Shown: positions 50,200 through 59,769, counted from the stretch's first letter. The stretch is DNA of 64,000 nucleotides from Paenibacillus catalpae (GCF_900112695.1 NZ_FOMT01000003.1:310001-374000), one strand, 5' to 3'. The notes: a model not told the origin generated them from the letters alone. Made by a program: numbers and translations.

Positions 50200-51827
50200 A
50201 CGGCAAAGTATTGCTCGTAGATGATGAACCGCACATTACCCGTAATTTGGAGAAGGTTATTCCATGGGAGATGCTTGGCTTAACCGTTGGCGGAACAGCG
50301 AAAAACGGGATGGAGGCCCTTGAGCTTCTGGAGTCTGAATCGTTTGATCTTGTGTTATGTGATATCCGGATGCCGGTGATGGACGGACTGGAACTCGTTC
50401 GGCATATTCGGGAAAAAGGAACGGAAAGCGACATTATTATGCTGTCCGGCTATCAGGATTTTGCATATACCCGGGCTGCTATCCAATATGGCGTGAAGGA
50501 TTATGTCTTAAAGCCTATCCCTTATGACGAATTAACGGGAGTTATTGCCCGGGTAATGGCCAATCAGCGTCAGAAGAAAAAGCAGCAAAGCGAGGAGCAG
50601 CAGAAGATCGGCCGGATGATAGACCTTGCGAGCGAGAAGATTTTATACGATATTCTGATGGATTATACGGAAGTGACAAGCGGCAACTGGCTGTTTAGCG
50701 GGGAAGAGCAGGAGCTGGATAAAAGGTATGTGCTGATTGTGCTTGATCTGGATGTAAGCTCGGAGCGAACGAAGGATTGGCGCGAATGGTCGGATAAAGA
50801 GCGGAAGCTGTGGAATTTCGCGGTATGTAATGTTCTTCGGGAGAGGCTGCAGCAGAATGGTCTTCATCATGCGGTTATTCAGATCCGCGACGGCGAATGG
50901 TGTGTGCTGATCGAGTGCGAGAAATCGCTGCCGTATGATTTGAAGCAGATTACCGCATGGACAGAGCTTTTGCTCACTGCGGTGAAAAATCACGTCAAGC
51001 TGTCGTTATACGCGGGTATTTACCGGGAATACGCTGATGTAACGGCTTTATCGCAAGCCTATAAGCTGGTTCAGCAGGGGATGCAGCTTACTCCTGTTCA
51101 AGAGCAGACGGCTGTCTACCCGGATGACCGTGTAGGCTCTTCGAGGGAAGATCAGGCGTTCTGGGATACATCCGAGAAGCTGATCGGAGCGGTTAAACGC
51201 GGCGATACAACGGTTGTTGACGATGAGCTCAAACGGCTGACGACACAGCTGCAGCGCATGAACGAAACCTCGCTTGGACGCTTCAAGCCGATGCTGCATT
51301 TCTTCGTGCTGAACCTGATGCGGGAGACGAAGGAAATGGGCATTTTCTCGCGCGAGCAGGAAGATCTGCTGTGGCTGAAGCTTGACCGGCGGTTTGGGAT
51401 CAAGGATTTGCTGTCGGTTATCTTGCAGGTGACCAAGGCGGTTGCCGAGAAATCGACGGATAAGAAGAAGCAGTCGGAACGTTCGATGGCGGAAGCCAAA
51501 TCATTCCTCAGCCGCAATTTGTACCGGGATTTGAGCGTGGAAGAGGCCGCATCCCATGTCGGTTTAAGCACCTCCTATTTCAGCTTGCTGTTTAAACAAA
51601 CCTATAATGAGACTTTTATTGAGTATGTAACCCGTGAACGGATGGAGAAGGCGAAGTCGCTGCTGGCCGATACCATGAAAAGCATTGCGCAGATCGCCAA
51701 GGGAGTTGGTTACGCGGAACGGCGGTATTTTACGAAAGTATTTATGAAGTATACAGGGGAGAATCCAACGGATTACCGGAATAAGCATCAGCAGATTGTA
51801 TCCGTTCAGGAGGAACAAGAAAGCTAG
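50196..51827 (+). CDS. YesN-type response regulator (second operon)
   Basis: This 543-residue regulator has a receiver domain with D-D-E, phosphoacceptor Asp in L-C-D-I-R-M-P and Lys in V-L-K-P-I-P. A variable middle is followed by a C-terminal AraC DNA-binding domain (Y-F-S-L-L-F-K, R-R-Y-F-T-K-V-F). It starts inside the kinase stop, with AGAGGTGA as ribosome-binding site. Expected to activate the 45-kb transporter promoter. NagZ follows 26 bases later and is likely in the same transcript. Confidence 0.92.
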   Translation: MNGKVLLVDDEPHITRNLEKVIPWEMLGLTVGGTAKNGMEALELLESESFDLVLCDIRMPVMDGLELVRHIREKGTESDIIMLSGYQDFAYTRAAIQYGVKDYVLKPIPYDELTGVIARVMANQRQKKKQQSEEQQKIGRMIDLASEKILYDILMDYTEVTSGNWLFSGEEQELDKRYVLIVLDLDVSSERTKDWREWSDKERKLWNFAVCNVLRERLQQNGLHHAVIQIRDGEWCVLIECEKSLPYDLKQITAWTELLLTAVKNHVKLSLYAGIYREYADVTALSQAYKLVQQGMQLTPVQEQTAVYPDDRVGSSREDQAFWDTSEKLIGAVKRGDTTVVDDELKRLTTQLQRMNETSLGRFKPMLHFFVLNLMRETKEMGIFSREQEDLLWLKLDRRFGIKDLLSVILQVTKAVAEKSTDKKKQSERSMAEAKSFLSRNLYRDLSVEEAASHVGLSTSYFSLLFKQTYNETFIEYVTRERMEKAKSLLADTMKSIAQIAKGVGYAERRYFTKVFMKYTGENPTDYRNKHQQIVSVQEEQES

Positions 51828-51853
51828 AGTACCGGGAAGAAGGGGACGGGGAA

Positions 51854-53461
51854 ATGGGAGAGTTGAATTGGAACAGCTGGACGCTGCGGGAGAAGGTTGG
51901 TCAGCTGTTTGTATTTGGGTTTCACGGATATGAGCCAACCGGGGAGATTACTTCGTTAATCGAAAAATACGGCATTGGCGGAACGATTTATTTCGGGCGT
52001 AATGTGCGTGATGCGGAGCAGGTTCATCAATTGTCCAGCTCGCTGAAGCAGATTGCAGCTCATGCCGGCCGGCCTAATGTACTTGTCGCGATTGACCAGG
52101 AAGGCGGTATGGTAGCCCGTATTGTAGATGGCGTCACGTTGATGCCCGGCAATATGGCGATGGGCGCAACAGGCTCAGCGGAGGGAGCAGGTGAAACGGC
52201 ACGCGTTTGCGGCGAAGAGCTTCGCTTGCTAGGTGTCACAATGAACTATGCGCCATGTTTGGATGTCAATAATAACCCGGATAATCCTGTTATTAACGTT
52301 CGATCCTATGGTGACCGTCCTCAGGTGGTTGGGGAACTGGGGAAAGCAGCTTTGCTGGGCTATCAGGTTTCTAAAGTTGCCGCAACGGTAAAACATTTTC
52401 CCGGTCATGGCGATACCTCGGTAGACTCGCATCATGATTTGCCGGTGCTGCCCCATGACCGGGAACGGCTTGATGCCATCGAGCTCGCGCCTTTCCGTGC
52501 CGCTATTGCGGCAGGAACTGCGGCTATTATGACGGCTCACGTCTGCTTGCCCGCGCTTGATCCATCGGGTAAACCGTCAACGTTGTCTCAGCCGGTATTA
52601 ACAGGATTGCTCCGTGAGGAGCTTGGCTACAAAGGCGTCATTGTAACGGATTGCCTCGAAATGGACGCTATCGATAAATTTTACGGTCCGGAGAAAGGCG
52701 CGGTATTGGCGCTTCAAGCCGGTGCGGATATGGTGCTTGTCAGCCATACGTATGAGAAGCAGGTTGCTGCGCTTGAAGCCGTGGTTGCTGCTGTCGAGAA
52801 CGGAGAGCTGTCGGAGGAGCGCATCAACGAATCGCTCGCACGGGTGATGCAGCTGAAGATGGACTATGAAGTGGAGGCACCTCTGGCATCATGGGAAAAA
52901 GCGGCCCAATTAATAGGGACAACGTCCAATAAAGCGGTGGCCCGAAAATGGAGTGAGGCGTCGGCGACACTTGTGAAAAACGAAGGCTCGCTGCTTCCGC
53001 TTCGCCGCGAAGCACGGACGCTTGTGCTGTGGCCGGATATTAAGCCGGTATCGGTTGCCGATGAGATGTTATCGGGTGACGGTACGCTTGGCGATTACTT
53101 GAAAGCCCGGCTTGGCCAAGTCGAGGAGCGTTTGATGAGCGGGAACGATCCGCTGGCGGGTCTCGATGCATTCAAGCAGATTGTTGTGGTTACTTATGAT
53201 GCGACAAAACATCCGATTGAGCGCGAGATTGCCGAGCAGGTAATAGCATTGGCTGGTGACCGCACCGTTGCGGTGTCCGTCCGCAATCCGCTCGATTTGA
53301 AGGTATACCCGGACGTGAAGGCCTATTTGGCGGTATACGAATGCCGTCCGCTTGCTCTCGAATCGGCTGCCAAAGTATTAACCGGCGAGCTTGCGCCAAC
53401 CGGCCAATTGCCGCTCGAATTATCCTCGCAATATCCGTTTGGGTGGAGCGAAACGCTGTAA
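51854..53461 (+). CDS. nagZ: GH3 beta-N-acetylhexosaminidase, NagZ type
   Basis: This 535-residue enzyme without a signal peptide is cytoplasmic. The NagZ signature K-H-F-P-G-H-G-D-T-x3-S-H-H-D-L-P supplies the His/Asp acid-base pair, and V-T-D-C-L-E-M-D-A supplies the nucleophile Asp. An additional C-terminal domain of about 180 residues makes it longer than proteobacterial NagZ (about 340), as in Gram-positive forms. It would split terminal GlcNAc from imported chito-oligosaccharides or muropeptide fragments. The last gene of the second transporter operon. ATG 51854 has a GGGGAA site. Confidence 0.9.
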   Translation: MGELNWNSWTLREKVGQLFVFGFHGYEPTGEITSLIEKYGIGGTIYFGRNVRDAEQVHQLSSSLKQIAAHAGRPNVLVAIDQEGGMVARIVDGVTLMPGNMAMGATGSAEGAGETARVCGEELRLLGVTMNYAPCLDVNNNPDNPVINVRSYGDRPQVVGELGKAALLGYQVSKVAATVKHFPGHGDTSVDSHHDLPVLPHDRERLDAIELAPFRAAIAAGTAAIMTAHVCLPALDPSGKPSTLSQPVLTGLLREELGYKGVIVTDCLEMDAIDKFYGPEKGAVLALQAGADMVLVSHTYEKQVAALEAVVAAVENGELSEERINESLARVMQLKMDYEVEAPLASWEKAAQLIGTTSNKAVARKWSEASATLVKNEGSLLPLRREARTLVLWPDIKPVSVADEMLSGDGTLGDYLKARLGQVEERLMSGNDPLAGLDAFKQIVVVTYDATKHPIEREIAEQVIALAGDRTVAVSVRNPLDLKVYPDVKAYLAVYECRPLALESAAKVLTGELAPTGQLPLELSSQYPFGWSETL

Positions 53462-53467
53462 ATAGAA

Positions 53468-53510
53468 CCGCCTCTGATGGTCATGGCTGACCGTTCAGGG
53501 GCTTTTTTTT
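53468..53510 (+). terminator. Terminator after nagZ
   Basis: GCCTCTGA with TTCAGGGGC and inner TGGTCA/TGACCG around a 4-base loop, then eight T. Confidence 0.9.
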
Positions 53511-53650
53511 CGTGTCGCATTTTCACAGTAACATGGAAGTAACTAAGTAAATCATTTTTCCCTACTTAAATCGGTCATTCCTCTGATGTATAATGAGTTG
53601 CAACTTATGCCGCACCAACTGCTACATATTCTCTATTAGAGGTGATAATC

Positions 53651-54628
53651 ATGGAGTACCGGGTGTTAGGACGATCGGGTTTGAAAGTAAGCGAGATTAG
53701 CTTGGGCTGCTGGGCAATAGGCGGACCATCGTGGCGGGACGGTAGTCCCGTAGGCTGGTCTGGCAATGATGATAACGAATCGCTTGCAGGCTTGCGCAGA
53801 GCTCATGAGCTTGGCATCAATCATTTGGATACGGCTGATGTATATGGCGATGGCCATTCGGAGCGGGTGATTGGACAGTTTCTGAAGGATGTTCCGCGTG
53901 AATCGGTTGTTGTAGCCTCGAAAGTAGGGTGGTTCAGAGGGACTGCGCCTAACGCGATGCAACCTGTACATATCCGTCACCAATTGGAGCAGACGCTAAC
54001 GAATCTGGGTACGGATTACGTTGATCTTTATTATTTTCATAATTCGAATTTTGGTCCGGATGATCAGTATCTGGAAGAAGCGGCCGACACGATGCGCGAG
54101 CTTCAAAAAGAAGGAAAAGTACGCGTTATTGGCCAATCGGCTTACAGCTATGCGGATTTTATGCGGGTATGCCCGGTAACACGTCCGGAGGTGCTGCAGT
54201 TTAATTATAACGCCTTCGGCAACGAGTTCGATCAGCAGGGAACCAACCTGTTCCAATGGGCGGAGCAAGAAAATCTCGGCATGGTGCTGTTTGGCCCCCT
54301 TGCTCAAGGGCTGCTGCTGGATAAATTTGATCCGGAGAATCCTCCTCAATTCGGAGAAGGGGATATTCGTTCGACGAATCAGTCCTACTCCAAGGAAAGG
54401 CTGCTCGAAATACGGAGACAGCTTCAGCCTCTTAAAGAGCATTTCGGCAGCGCTACACAAGAGCTGGTTCGGGCTGCGATACAATATGCTTTGGCGCAAT
54501 CCCCCAATGCATGCGTGATTCCCGGGTTCAAGAATACCCGCCAAGTAGAATCAAATGCAGAGGCAGCAGGCAGACCCCTTCAAGCTCAGGAAGTGGAGCT
54601 AATCAAACAAGCCTTTCGCAGAGGCTAA
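53651..54628 (+). CDS. Aldo/keto reductase
   Basis: This 325-residue NADPH-dependent oxidoreductase has the TIM-barrel aldo/keto reductase motifs. The catalytic tetrad is visible: Asp in D-T-A-D-V-Y-G, Tyr in the same block, Lys in V-A-S-K-V-G, His in Y-F-H-N-S. C-terminal cofactor-binding residues lie in V-I-P-G-F-K-N. ATG 53651 is favoured by AGAGGTGAT upstream; the frame also opens at GTG 53642 inside that site. Substrate unknown. Monocistronic between two terminators. Confidence 0.92.
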   Translation: MEYRVLGRSGLKVSEISLGCWAIGGPSWRDGSPVGWSGNDDNESLAGLRRAHELGINHLDTADVYGDGHSERVIGQFLKDVPRESVVVASKVGWFRGTAPNAMQPVHIRHQLEQTLTNLGTDYVDLYYFHNSNFGPDDQYLEEAADTMRELQKEGKVRVIGQSAYSYADFMRVCPVTRPEVLQFNYNAFGNEFDQQGTNLFQWAEQENLGMVLFGPLAQGLLLDKFDPENPPQFGEGDIRSTNQSYSKERLLEIRRQLQPLKEHFGSATQELVRAAIQYALAQSPNACVIPGFKNTRQVESNAEAAGRPLQAQEVELIKQAFRRG

Positions 54629-54637
54629 AACCATAGA

Positions 54638-54686
54638 AAGCTCCCTCGCAAACCAATATGAAATGGGATGCGAGGGAGCTTCTTTT
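54638..54686. terminator. Bidirectional terminator between aldo/keto reductase and NUDIX genes
   Basis: AAGCTCCCTCGCA (54638-54650) and TGCGAGGGAGCTT (54669-54681) are perfect 13-bp arms; both convergent genes end beside it. Confidence 0.9.
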
Positions 54687-54687
54687 G

Positions 54688-55116
54688 TTATATCCATTGT
54701 CTTGGACCAATCGTATGGAAAGGAGGCCTTCGATCCGTATTAAGCGCGTCAAGGATACGGTTGTAGGTGAAATCACTTATTGGCCGCGGAAGATCGTCGG
54801 GCGTACAATAGCGGCATTCCAGAATTTCAGGGGAGTTCGGTATGGGCTGCTGATCTCCATCGCAGGCAGCAATAAAGACAAAATGATGCATATCATATGC
54901 CGGGTCATAATAGATGCCTGTCAGCGTACCGATCTCAACCTGTAAGCCGGTTTCCTCGAGAACTTCCCTTGCTGCAGTTTGCTGGACTGATTCATTGATC
55001 TCCGATTTTCCTCCGGGCAGATCCCAGTTGTTTTTGCCATAGCTGTGTTTAACAAGCAGAATTTTACCCTCTGCATTGGTAATAATAGCCGCAGCTCCCA
55101 TCAGCTTGTCCGACAA
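54688..55116 (-). CDS. NUDIX hydrolase
   Basis: This 142-residue protein has a complete Nudix box G-x5-E-x7-R-E-x2-E-E-x-G around residues 36-58 (G-G-K-S-E-I-N-E ... A-R-E-V-L-E-E-T-G). It hydrolyses a nucleoside diphosphate linked to another group with Mg2+; the substrate cannot be read. Start ATG 55116 (Met-Ser-Asp-Lys) follows AAGGAGTG. It lies 84 bases downstream of the nucleotidase gene on the same strand, so the two nucleotide-metabolism genes may be co-transcribed. Confidence 0.92.
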   Translation of the reverse strand: MSDKLMGAAAIITNAEGKILLVKHSYGKNNWDLPGGKSEINESVQQTAAREVLEETGLQVEIGTLTGIYYDPAYDMHHFVFIAACDGDQQPIPNSPEILECRYCTPDDLPRPISDFTYNRILDALNTDRRPPFHTIGPRQWI

Positions 55117-55200
55117 ATCTAATCACTCCTTGGGTGAAACTCATATAGATAAATGCCAATTTTTGGAATGTTGTTGCAGGATCACTATCGCTTTTTTCGA

Positions 55201-55797
55201 CTAACTCAACTCATCCAGCGTCTTCCCAAGACTCGGCGCCATATTTGCAAGGAACCACTCGGTTTCGGGCAGCCCAAGCTGCTCGAGGGCGGCTTCCGTC
55301 TGTCCCTGAGCGACTAGAAACTCGCGGTTCCCGGTTGAAACCTCGGTTAAGCACTTCAAATATGCGTCTAGCAGGTCGGCGGCTTTTACGATTTTGTGCA
55401 GCAGCTGTTCTTCCTCGGACAATGTGCCTCCCGGCTTGCCAAGCAGCGGGGCGTACGAGTCTTGCAGCGGTTCCGGAACCATGCCAAGCAGCCGCTCGGC
55501 AGCCATTGCTTCAATCTCGCGGAAGCTCGCGAGCATCTTCGGATTATGATGCTTGACGGGAGTTGGAATATCGCCGGTGAATACCTCGGTCGCATCATGA
55601 AACAAGGCCAGCGTCACGGCGCGGTCTGCATTAAAGCTGCGGCCGAAAAAGCTGTTGCCGATCTCGCATAACATATGGGCAAGCAGCGCAACGTGGAAGG
55701 AATGCTCTGCTACGGTTTCCTTGGTTGTATTGCGCATCAGACTCCAGCGTTCAATATATTTAAGCCGGTACATATAAGCGAAAAAATGACTTTCCAT
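55201..55797 (-). CDS. yfbR: HD-domain 5'-deoxynucleotidase, YfbR-like
   Basis: This 198-residue metal-dependent phosphohydrolase removes phosphate from deoxynucleoside 5'-monophosphates in the known family. HD-domain residues are seen in A-E-H-S-F-H and F-H-D-A-T-E-V, followed by T-G-D-I-P-T-P-V-K. The chosen start ATG 55797 gives M-E-S-H-F-F-A, which aligns with the E. coli YfbR start as I recall it, and the family length of 199. The frame extends to GTG 55827 without support. The symbol is by family resemblance. Confidence 0.87.
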   Translation of the reverse strand: MESHFFAYMYRLKYIERWSLMRNTTKETVAEHSFHVALLAHMLCEIGNSFFGRSFNADRAVTLALFHDATEVFTGDIPTPVKHHNPKMLASFREIEAMAAERLLGMVPEPLQDSYAPLLGKPGGTLSEEEQLLHKIVKAADLLDAYLKCLTEVSTGNREFLVAQGQTEAALEQLGLPETEWFLANMAPSLGKTLDELS

Positions 55798-55977
55798 TCG
55801 ATCTAAGCGCTCCTCTCTCTTTTCCACTCCATTAAAGTGTTTTTCCTACTATATCCTACCATATCTGATAGGCGAGATGCGGAGTTCATCCTAACGAACC
55901 CTCACTAAGAACAGGATGATTCAGAAATTATATTTTTTTCTTGTTTTAATGAATAAAAATCATTAGAACTAAATAAG

Positions 55978-55998
55978 AGTTGTTTACAACAACTTTTA
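55978..55998 (+). terminator. Terminator-like hairpin upstream of the MpsC-kinase gene
   Basis: AGTTGTT-TAC-AACAACT with T-run after it, and a second T-run at 56005-56011. There is no plus-strand gene before it back to 54628, so it may attenuate the kinase transcript or end a short RNA. Confidence 0.5.
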
Positions 55999-56033
55999 TT
56001 TAGGCTTTTTTTGTCTTTACGACTATTAAATAA

Positions 56034-56897
56034 TTGAAGGTAAAAGAAATTGCGAGCCATATTGGAAGATTACTGCGAGAGGCTTTTGGAAAAGGACCGC
56101 AATCTATTTTTGTAAATATCAGCCGCCCGTTTATTGTCATTTACTTAAGAAATTTTTTATCGCCAACGGAGAAGATTCTTCTTCAGCAAAATATAACGCA
56201 GGAAAACCAGAACAAGTCGAAGCTGCTGCAAGCGGAGAAACTGACCGCAGTCGGGCAGCTCGCGGCATCCATTGCCCATGAAATAAGAAATCCGCTTACG
56301 TCGCTAAAAGGATTTATCCATCTAATCGAACAAGCCGTTTCCGGGGTCAGCAAAAGTTATTTCGAAATTATGAAGGATGAGCTGAAAAGAATCGAGCTCA
56401 TTACGAGTGAACTGCTTTATTTGGCCAAGCCGCAGGCTCAGGAATTCAAAGATGAACATATTGGCCAGATCATTCAGGATGTTATATTGCTCATGGGTTC
56501 ACAAGCCTTAATGAATAATGTGGAGCTAAGAACTTCCCGTCTGGAGAATCTGCCTGTCGTCCATTGCGTCGGGGCACAGCTGAAGCAGGTATTTATCAAT
56601 CTTATCAAAAATGCGATGGAAGCTATGCCGGATGGCGGCGCAATCGACATTGTTGCCTCCAGACCAAGCGCAGATATGATTGTGATACAAGTCAGAGATG
56701 AAGGCAAAGGAATTTCAGGAATTCCTCAAGAGCTCATTTCCAAAATCGGCTCCCCCTTTTATACCACCAAGGAAAACGGGAAGGGTCTTGGCATGATGGC
56801 TACGCAGCAAATCATTTTTTACCATAAAGGAACTCTGGAGATTTCGAGCAGAGAAGGCGAAGGGACAACCATTCATATTGCTTTACCGGCATTATAA
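56034..56897 (+). CDS. Histidine kinase with MpsC-like (DUF2294) N-terminus
   Basis: This protein of 287 residues has no membrane segment. Residues 1-55 resemble part of the DUF2294/MpsC domain (G-R-L-L-R-E-A-F-G-K-G-P ... L-R-N-F-L-S-P-T-E). A KinB/Spo0A-pathway-like kinase core follows: H-box S-I-A-H-E-I-R-N-P-L-T, N-box L-I-K-N-A-M-E-A-M, D-E-G-K-G and G-K-G-L-G-M. TTG 56034 lies directly after an in-frame TAA and has no visible ribosome-binding site, so the start is uncertain and an upstream frameshift or a degenerate N-terminus is possible. Kinases with this core often feed Spo0A phosphorelays. Confidence 0.78.
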   Translation: MKVKEIASHIGRLLREAFGKGPQSIFVNISRPFIVIYLRNFLSPTEKILLQQNITQENQNKSKLLQAEKLTAVGQLAASIAHEIRNPLTSLKGFIHLIEQAVSGVSKSYFEIMKDELKRIELITSELLYLAKPQAQEFKDEHIGQIIQDVILLMGSQALMNNVELRTSRLENLPVVHCVGAQLKQVFINLIKNAMEAMPDGGAIDIVASRPSADMIVIQVRDEGKGISGIPQELISKIGSPFYTTKENGKGLGMMATQQIIFYHKGTLEISSREGEGTTIHIALPAL

Positions 56898-56907
56898 GGA
56901 AGTTAAC

Positions 56908-57939
56908 ATGGCTCGAGTATGCTATTATAAAATCTATAATGTTGATCCACCATATTATAGAAGTGAGGGATGGCTTACGAGGGCGTTTGGACTAAGGTTT
57001 AATCAGTTTTTCGAACGATGGATGTTTCTGCTGATCCCGGGATCGCTCGTCCTGGGGTTTCTTTTTGCCGATATGCTTGCTCCGATGGTGGATGCCGTGC
57101 CTTATCTGTTTGCTTATGTTACTTTGACTATGGGGATTGGCTGCGGCCTTCGGCATTTATATGAGGTTATTAAAAAGCCAGGCATTCTCGTATGGACGTT
57201 AATTCTTGCCCATCTGGTCTCACCGCTCGTCGCATATGGGCTTGGTGCGCTGCTGTTCGGAGCGTCATCGCCATACGTCGTAGGGCTGGTCTTGTTTACG
57301 ATTATCCCGCTTGGCGTATCCACAGTCCTGTGGGTAGGCATGTCGGGCGGCAGCGTGCCGCTCGTGCTTGCGATGGTCGTGCTGGATTCCGCATTAAGTC
57401 CGCTGGTCGTTCCTTACGGCATTCATTTGTTCTTCGATACAACCGTCGATATTGCGATAGGTCCCATTATGTTCGACTTGTTTGTTATTGTCGTATTGCC
57501 GACGATAGTTGGTGTAGCGCTGTATGAGATCAGCAAAGGGCGGATCCAGGAGAAGGTGAAGCCGGTGGCGATGCCGATCTCGAAGCTGTGTTTTGTGGCA
57601 GTTGTTGCCCTGAATGCCTCGGCGATTGCGCCGTATGTCGACCAGCTCAAACAGGACATGCTGAAGCTGATCCCGCTTGTTATTGTGCTGGTAGGGGTAT
57701 GTTATGCAGTAGGGTTCCTCGGAACGGCTAAATATATGAGCAAGGATGTACAGGTAACGGTATCTTACGCTACGGGCATGCGCAATATTTCGCTGGGCAT
57801 TGTCTTGGCTTTAGGTTATTTCAGCCCGCTGGCAGCGGTGCCGGTCGTTCTGTCCATTCTCGTTCAGCAGCCTCTTGCGACTGTACATCATTTTGTTTTA
57901 CAGAAACTTAACAGAAACAAGACTGGCGAAGCAGCGTAA
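56908..57939 (+). CDS. Bile acid:Na+ symporter-family transporter
   Basis: This 343-residue membrane protein has about nine to ten hydrophobic segments and the family pattern of two Gly-rich repeats, for example T-M-G-I-G-C-G-L-R and V-S-Y-A-T-G-M-R-N-I-S-L-G-I. Members transport organic anions, arsenite or pantothenate-like compounds; the cargo is unknown here. ATG 56908 has AAGGAAG six bases upstream; the frame is open from 56878, overlapping the previous gene. It starts 10 bases after the kinase stop, so the two may be co-transcribed. Confidence 0.85.
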   Translation: MARVCYYKIYNVDPPYYRSEGWLTRAFGLRFNQFFERWMFLLIPGSLVLGFLFADMLAPMVDAVPYLFAYVTLTMGIGCGLRHLYEVIKKPGILVWTLILAHLVSPLVAYGLGALLFGASSPYVVGLVLFTIIPLGVSTVLWVGMSGGSVPLVLAMVVLDSALSPLVVPYGIHLFFDTTVDIAIGPIMFDLFVIVVLPTIVGVALYEISKGRIQEKVKPVAMPISKLCFVAVVALNASAIAPYVDQLKQDMLKLIPLVIVLVGVCYAVGFLGTAKYMSKDVQVTVSYATGMRNISLGIVLALGYFSPLAAVPVVLSILVQQPLATVHHFVLQKLNRNKTGEAA

Positions 57940-57993
57940 GCACATGTACGATAAAACGAGTGACTATGAGGCAAGAGGAGATGGGCTATAGCC

Positions 57994-59769
57994 ATGAACA
58001 GCTTTCGTAACCGGCTTACTTTTACCATGATTATTATACTTGCGTTGTCCGTTACGGCAGCAGGTCTCTTCATGGCGAAGACGTTTAAGGATAATCATAT
58101 TAATGCGCTTGAGGACAATATGATCCGCGAGATGCATATCATTCTGGCCAAAACCGAATGGAAAGAAGGAGATAAGGCAAGCCTGTTCCCTTATTTCACG
58201 AAGGAAGCTGAAACCCTCAGAACCTATGCGGATTCCCGGGTCACCTTTATTGCCGGCGACGGCACGGTTCTTGGCGATTCGGATCATGCCCCGGACACGA
58301 TGGATAACCACAGCAACCGGATTGAGGTTATGGAGGCTCATAAAGAAGGTGTCGGACGAGCCATCCGGTACAGCGATACCTTGAAGGAAAATTTATTGTA
58401 TGTAGCGATTACCGCTAATCCTTCTGACCCGAACTCCAACGTGATTCGGCTTGCAATGAGTTTGAATGAAGTGGATAAGAGCATTAATCAGTTGTGGACC
58501 GTATTAATTATCGGACTTCTGGTCTTGTTCATTGTTGCCGCTTTTATCAGCTATCGGATCGCACTTAGCTTAACCCGTCCGCTTGAACAAATTACGAAGG
58601 TTGCCCAGCGCATCAAGCAGCTCGATTATAAAGCGCGGGTGAAGGTCAGGAAGCAGGATGAGGTCGGCGAGCTTGGTCATGCGATTAATGCGATGGCAGA
58701 AAGCCTTGAAGTACAGATGACACGCATCCGGCAAAATGAAAGCCAGCTGGAAAGCGTCCTCGATAACATGATTAACGGAGTTATGATGATTGATCCTACC
58801 GGCCGGATTGTGCTCATGAGCAAGCGTGCGGAAGAGATTCTGGGCTTCTCGGCGCGTGAGTTGGTTGGACGCAATTATGCGGAGGCGAAGCAGCAGTACG
58901 AGCTGTCCCAGCTTATTCAAGAGGCATTAGCCAGCCGGGAGCATATAAAAGAGGAGATTACGTTCTACTTCCCGGAGGAGCGCCTCTTGGAGCTGAACCT
59001 TGTTCCGATTCATCAGGAAAACAACGAATTCAGCGGACTGCTGCTTGTTCTGCAGGACGTCACGGCAATAAGGCGCCTCGAGAGAATGCGCAGCGAGTTT
59101 GTGGCGAATGTGTCTCATGAGCTGAAGACGCCGATTGCCGCCGTAAAAGGCTTTGCCGAAACGCTGCTCGGCGGGGCCGTGAACGATGAGGAGACCGCAC
59201 GTTCCTTCCTGCAAATCATATTTGATGAGAGCGACAGGCTGAACCGCTTGATCGGGGACATTCTGGCGCTGTCCAAAATCGAATCCAAACGTGTTCCGCT
59301 CTATTTCTCACCGGTAGAGCTTGATTCCTTCATGCTCAAGACCGTCACGATGATGGAGACGGAAGCAGCCCGTAAGTCAATTAAACTCGATTTGCAAATG
59401 GAAAACGGGCTTTATGTCGAAGCCGATGAGGACCGTTTGCGACAAATTATGATGAATGTGATCGCAAATGGCATAAACTATACTCCGGAGGGCGGCAAAG
59501 TCTCGGTTAACATTAGAAGTTTGGATGAGGATCATATCCGAATCCAGATCAGCGACACCGGCATCGGCATTCCGAAGAAGGATCTGCCGCGTATCTTTGA
59601 ACGCTTCTACCGCGTGGATAAAGCAAGATCCCGCAGTTCAGGCGGCACAGGATTAGGCCTTTCGATCGTGAAGCATCTGATTGAGCTGCATAAAGGAACA
59701 ATATCGGTTACAAGTGAGGTTGGAAACGGCTCAACCTTCGTTATCGAGCTGCCTGTTCTCCAGCAATAA
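57994..59769 (+). CDS. PhoR-like sensor histidine kinase (HAMP-PAS-HisKA)
   Basis: This 591-residue kinase has transmembrane segments at about 7-27 and 165-187 around a 135-residue extracellular sensor. A HAMP linker (about 190-240), a PAS domain (about 250-355), HisKA with F-V-A-N-V-S-H-E-L-K-T-P and HATPase with D-T-G-I-G-I-P and G-T-G-L-G-L-S-I-V follow. The H-box context is very like PhoR of Bacillus, the phosphate-starvation sensor. The regulator gene follows 96 bases later, the reverse of the usual phoP-phoR order, so the exact identity stays open. Confidence 0.88.
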   Translation: MNSFRNRLTFTMIIILALSVTAAGLFMAKTFKDNHINALEDNMIREMHIILAKTEWKEGDKASLFPYFTKEAETLRTYADSRVTFIAGDGTVLGDSDHAPDTMDNHSNRIEVMEAHKEGVGRAIRYSDTLKENLLYVAITANPSDPNSNVIRLAMSLNEVDKSINQLWTVLIIGLLVLFIVAAFISYRIALSLTRPLEQITKVAQRIKQLDYKARVKVRKQDEVGELGHAINAMAESLEVQMTRIRQNESQLESVLDNMINGVMMIDPTGRIVLMSKRAEEILGFSARELVGRNYAEAKQQYELSQLIQEALASREHIKEEITFYFPEERLLELNLVPIHQENNEFSGLLLVLQDVTAIRRLERMRSEFVANVSHELKTPIAAVKGFAETLLGGAVNDEETARSFLQIIFDESDRLNRLIGDILALSKIESKRVPLYFSPVELDSFMLKTVTMMETEAARKSIKLDLQMENGLYVEADEDRLRQIMMNVIANGINYTPEGGKVSVNIRSLDEDHIRIQISDTGIGIPKKDLPRIFERFYRVDKARSRSSGGTGLGLSIVKHLIELHKGTISVTSEVGNGSTFVIELPVLQQ

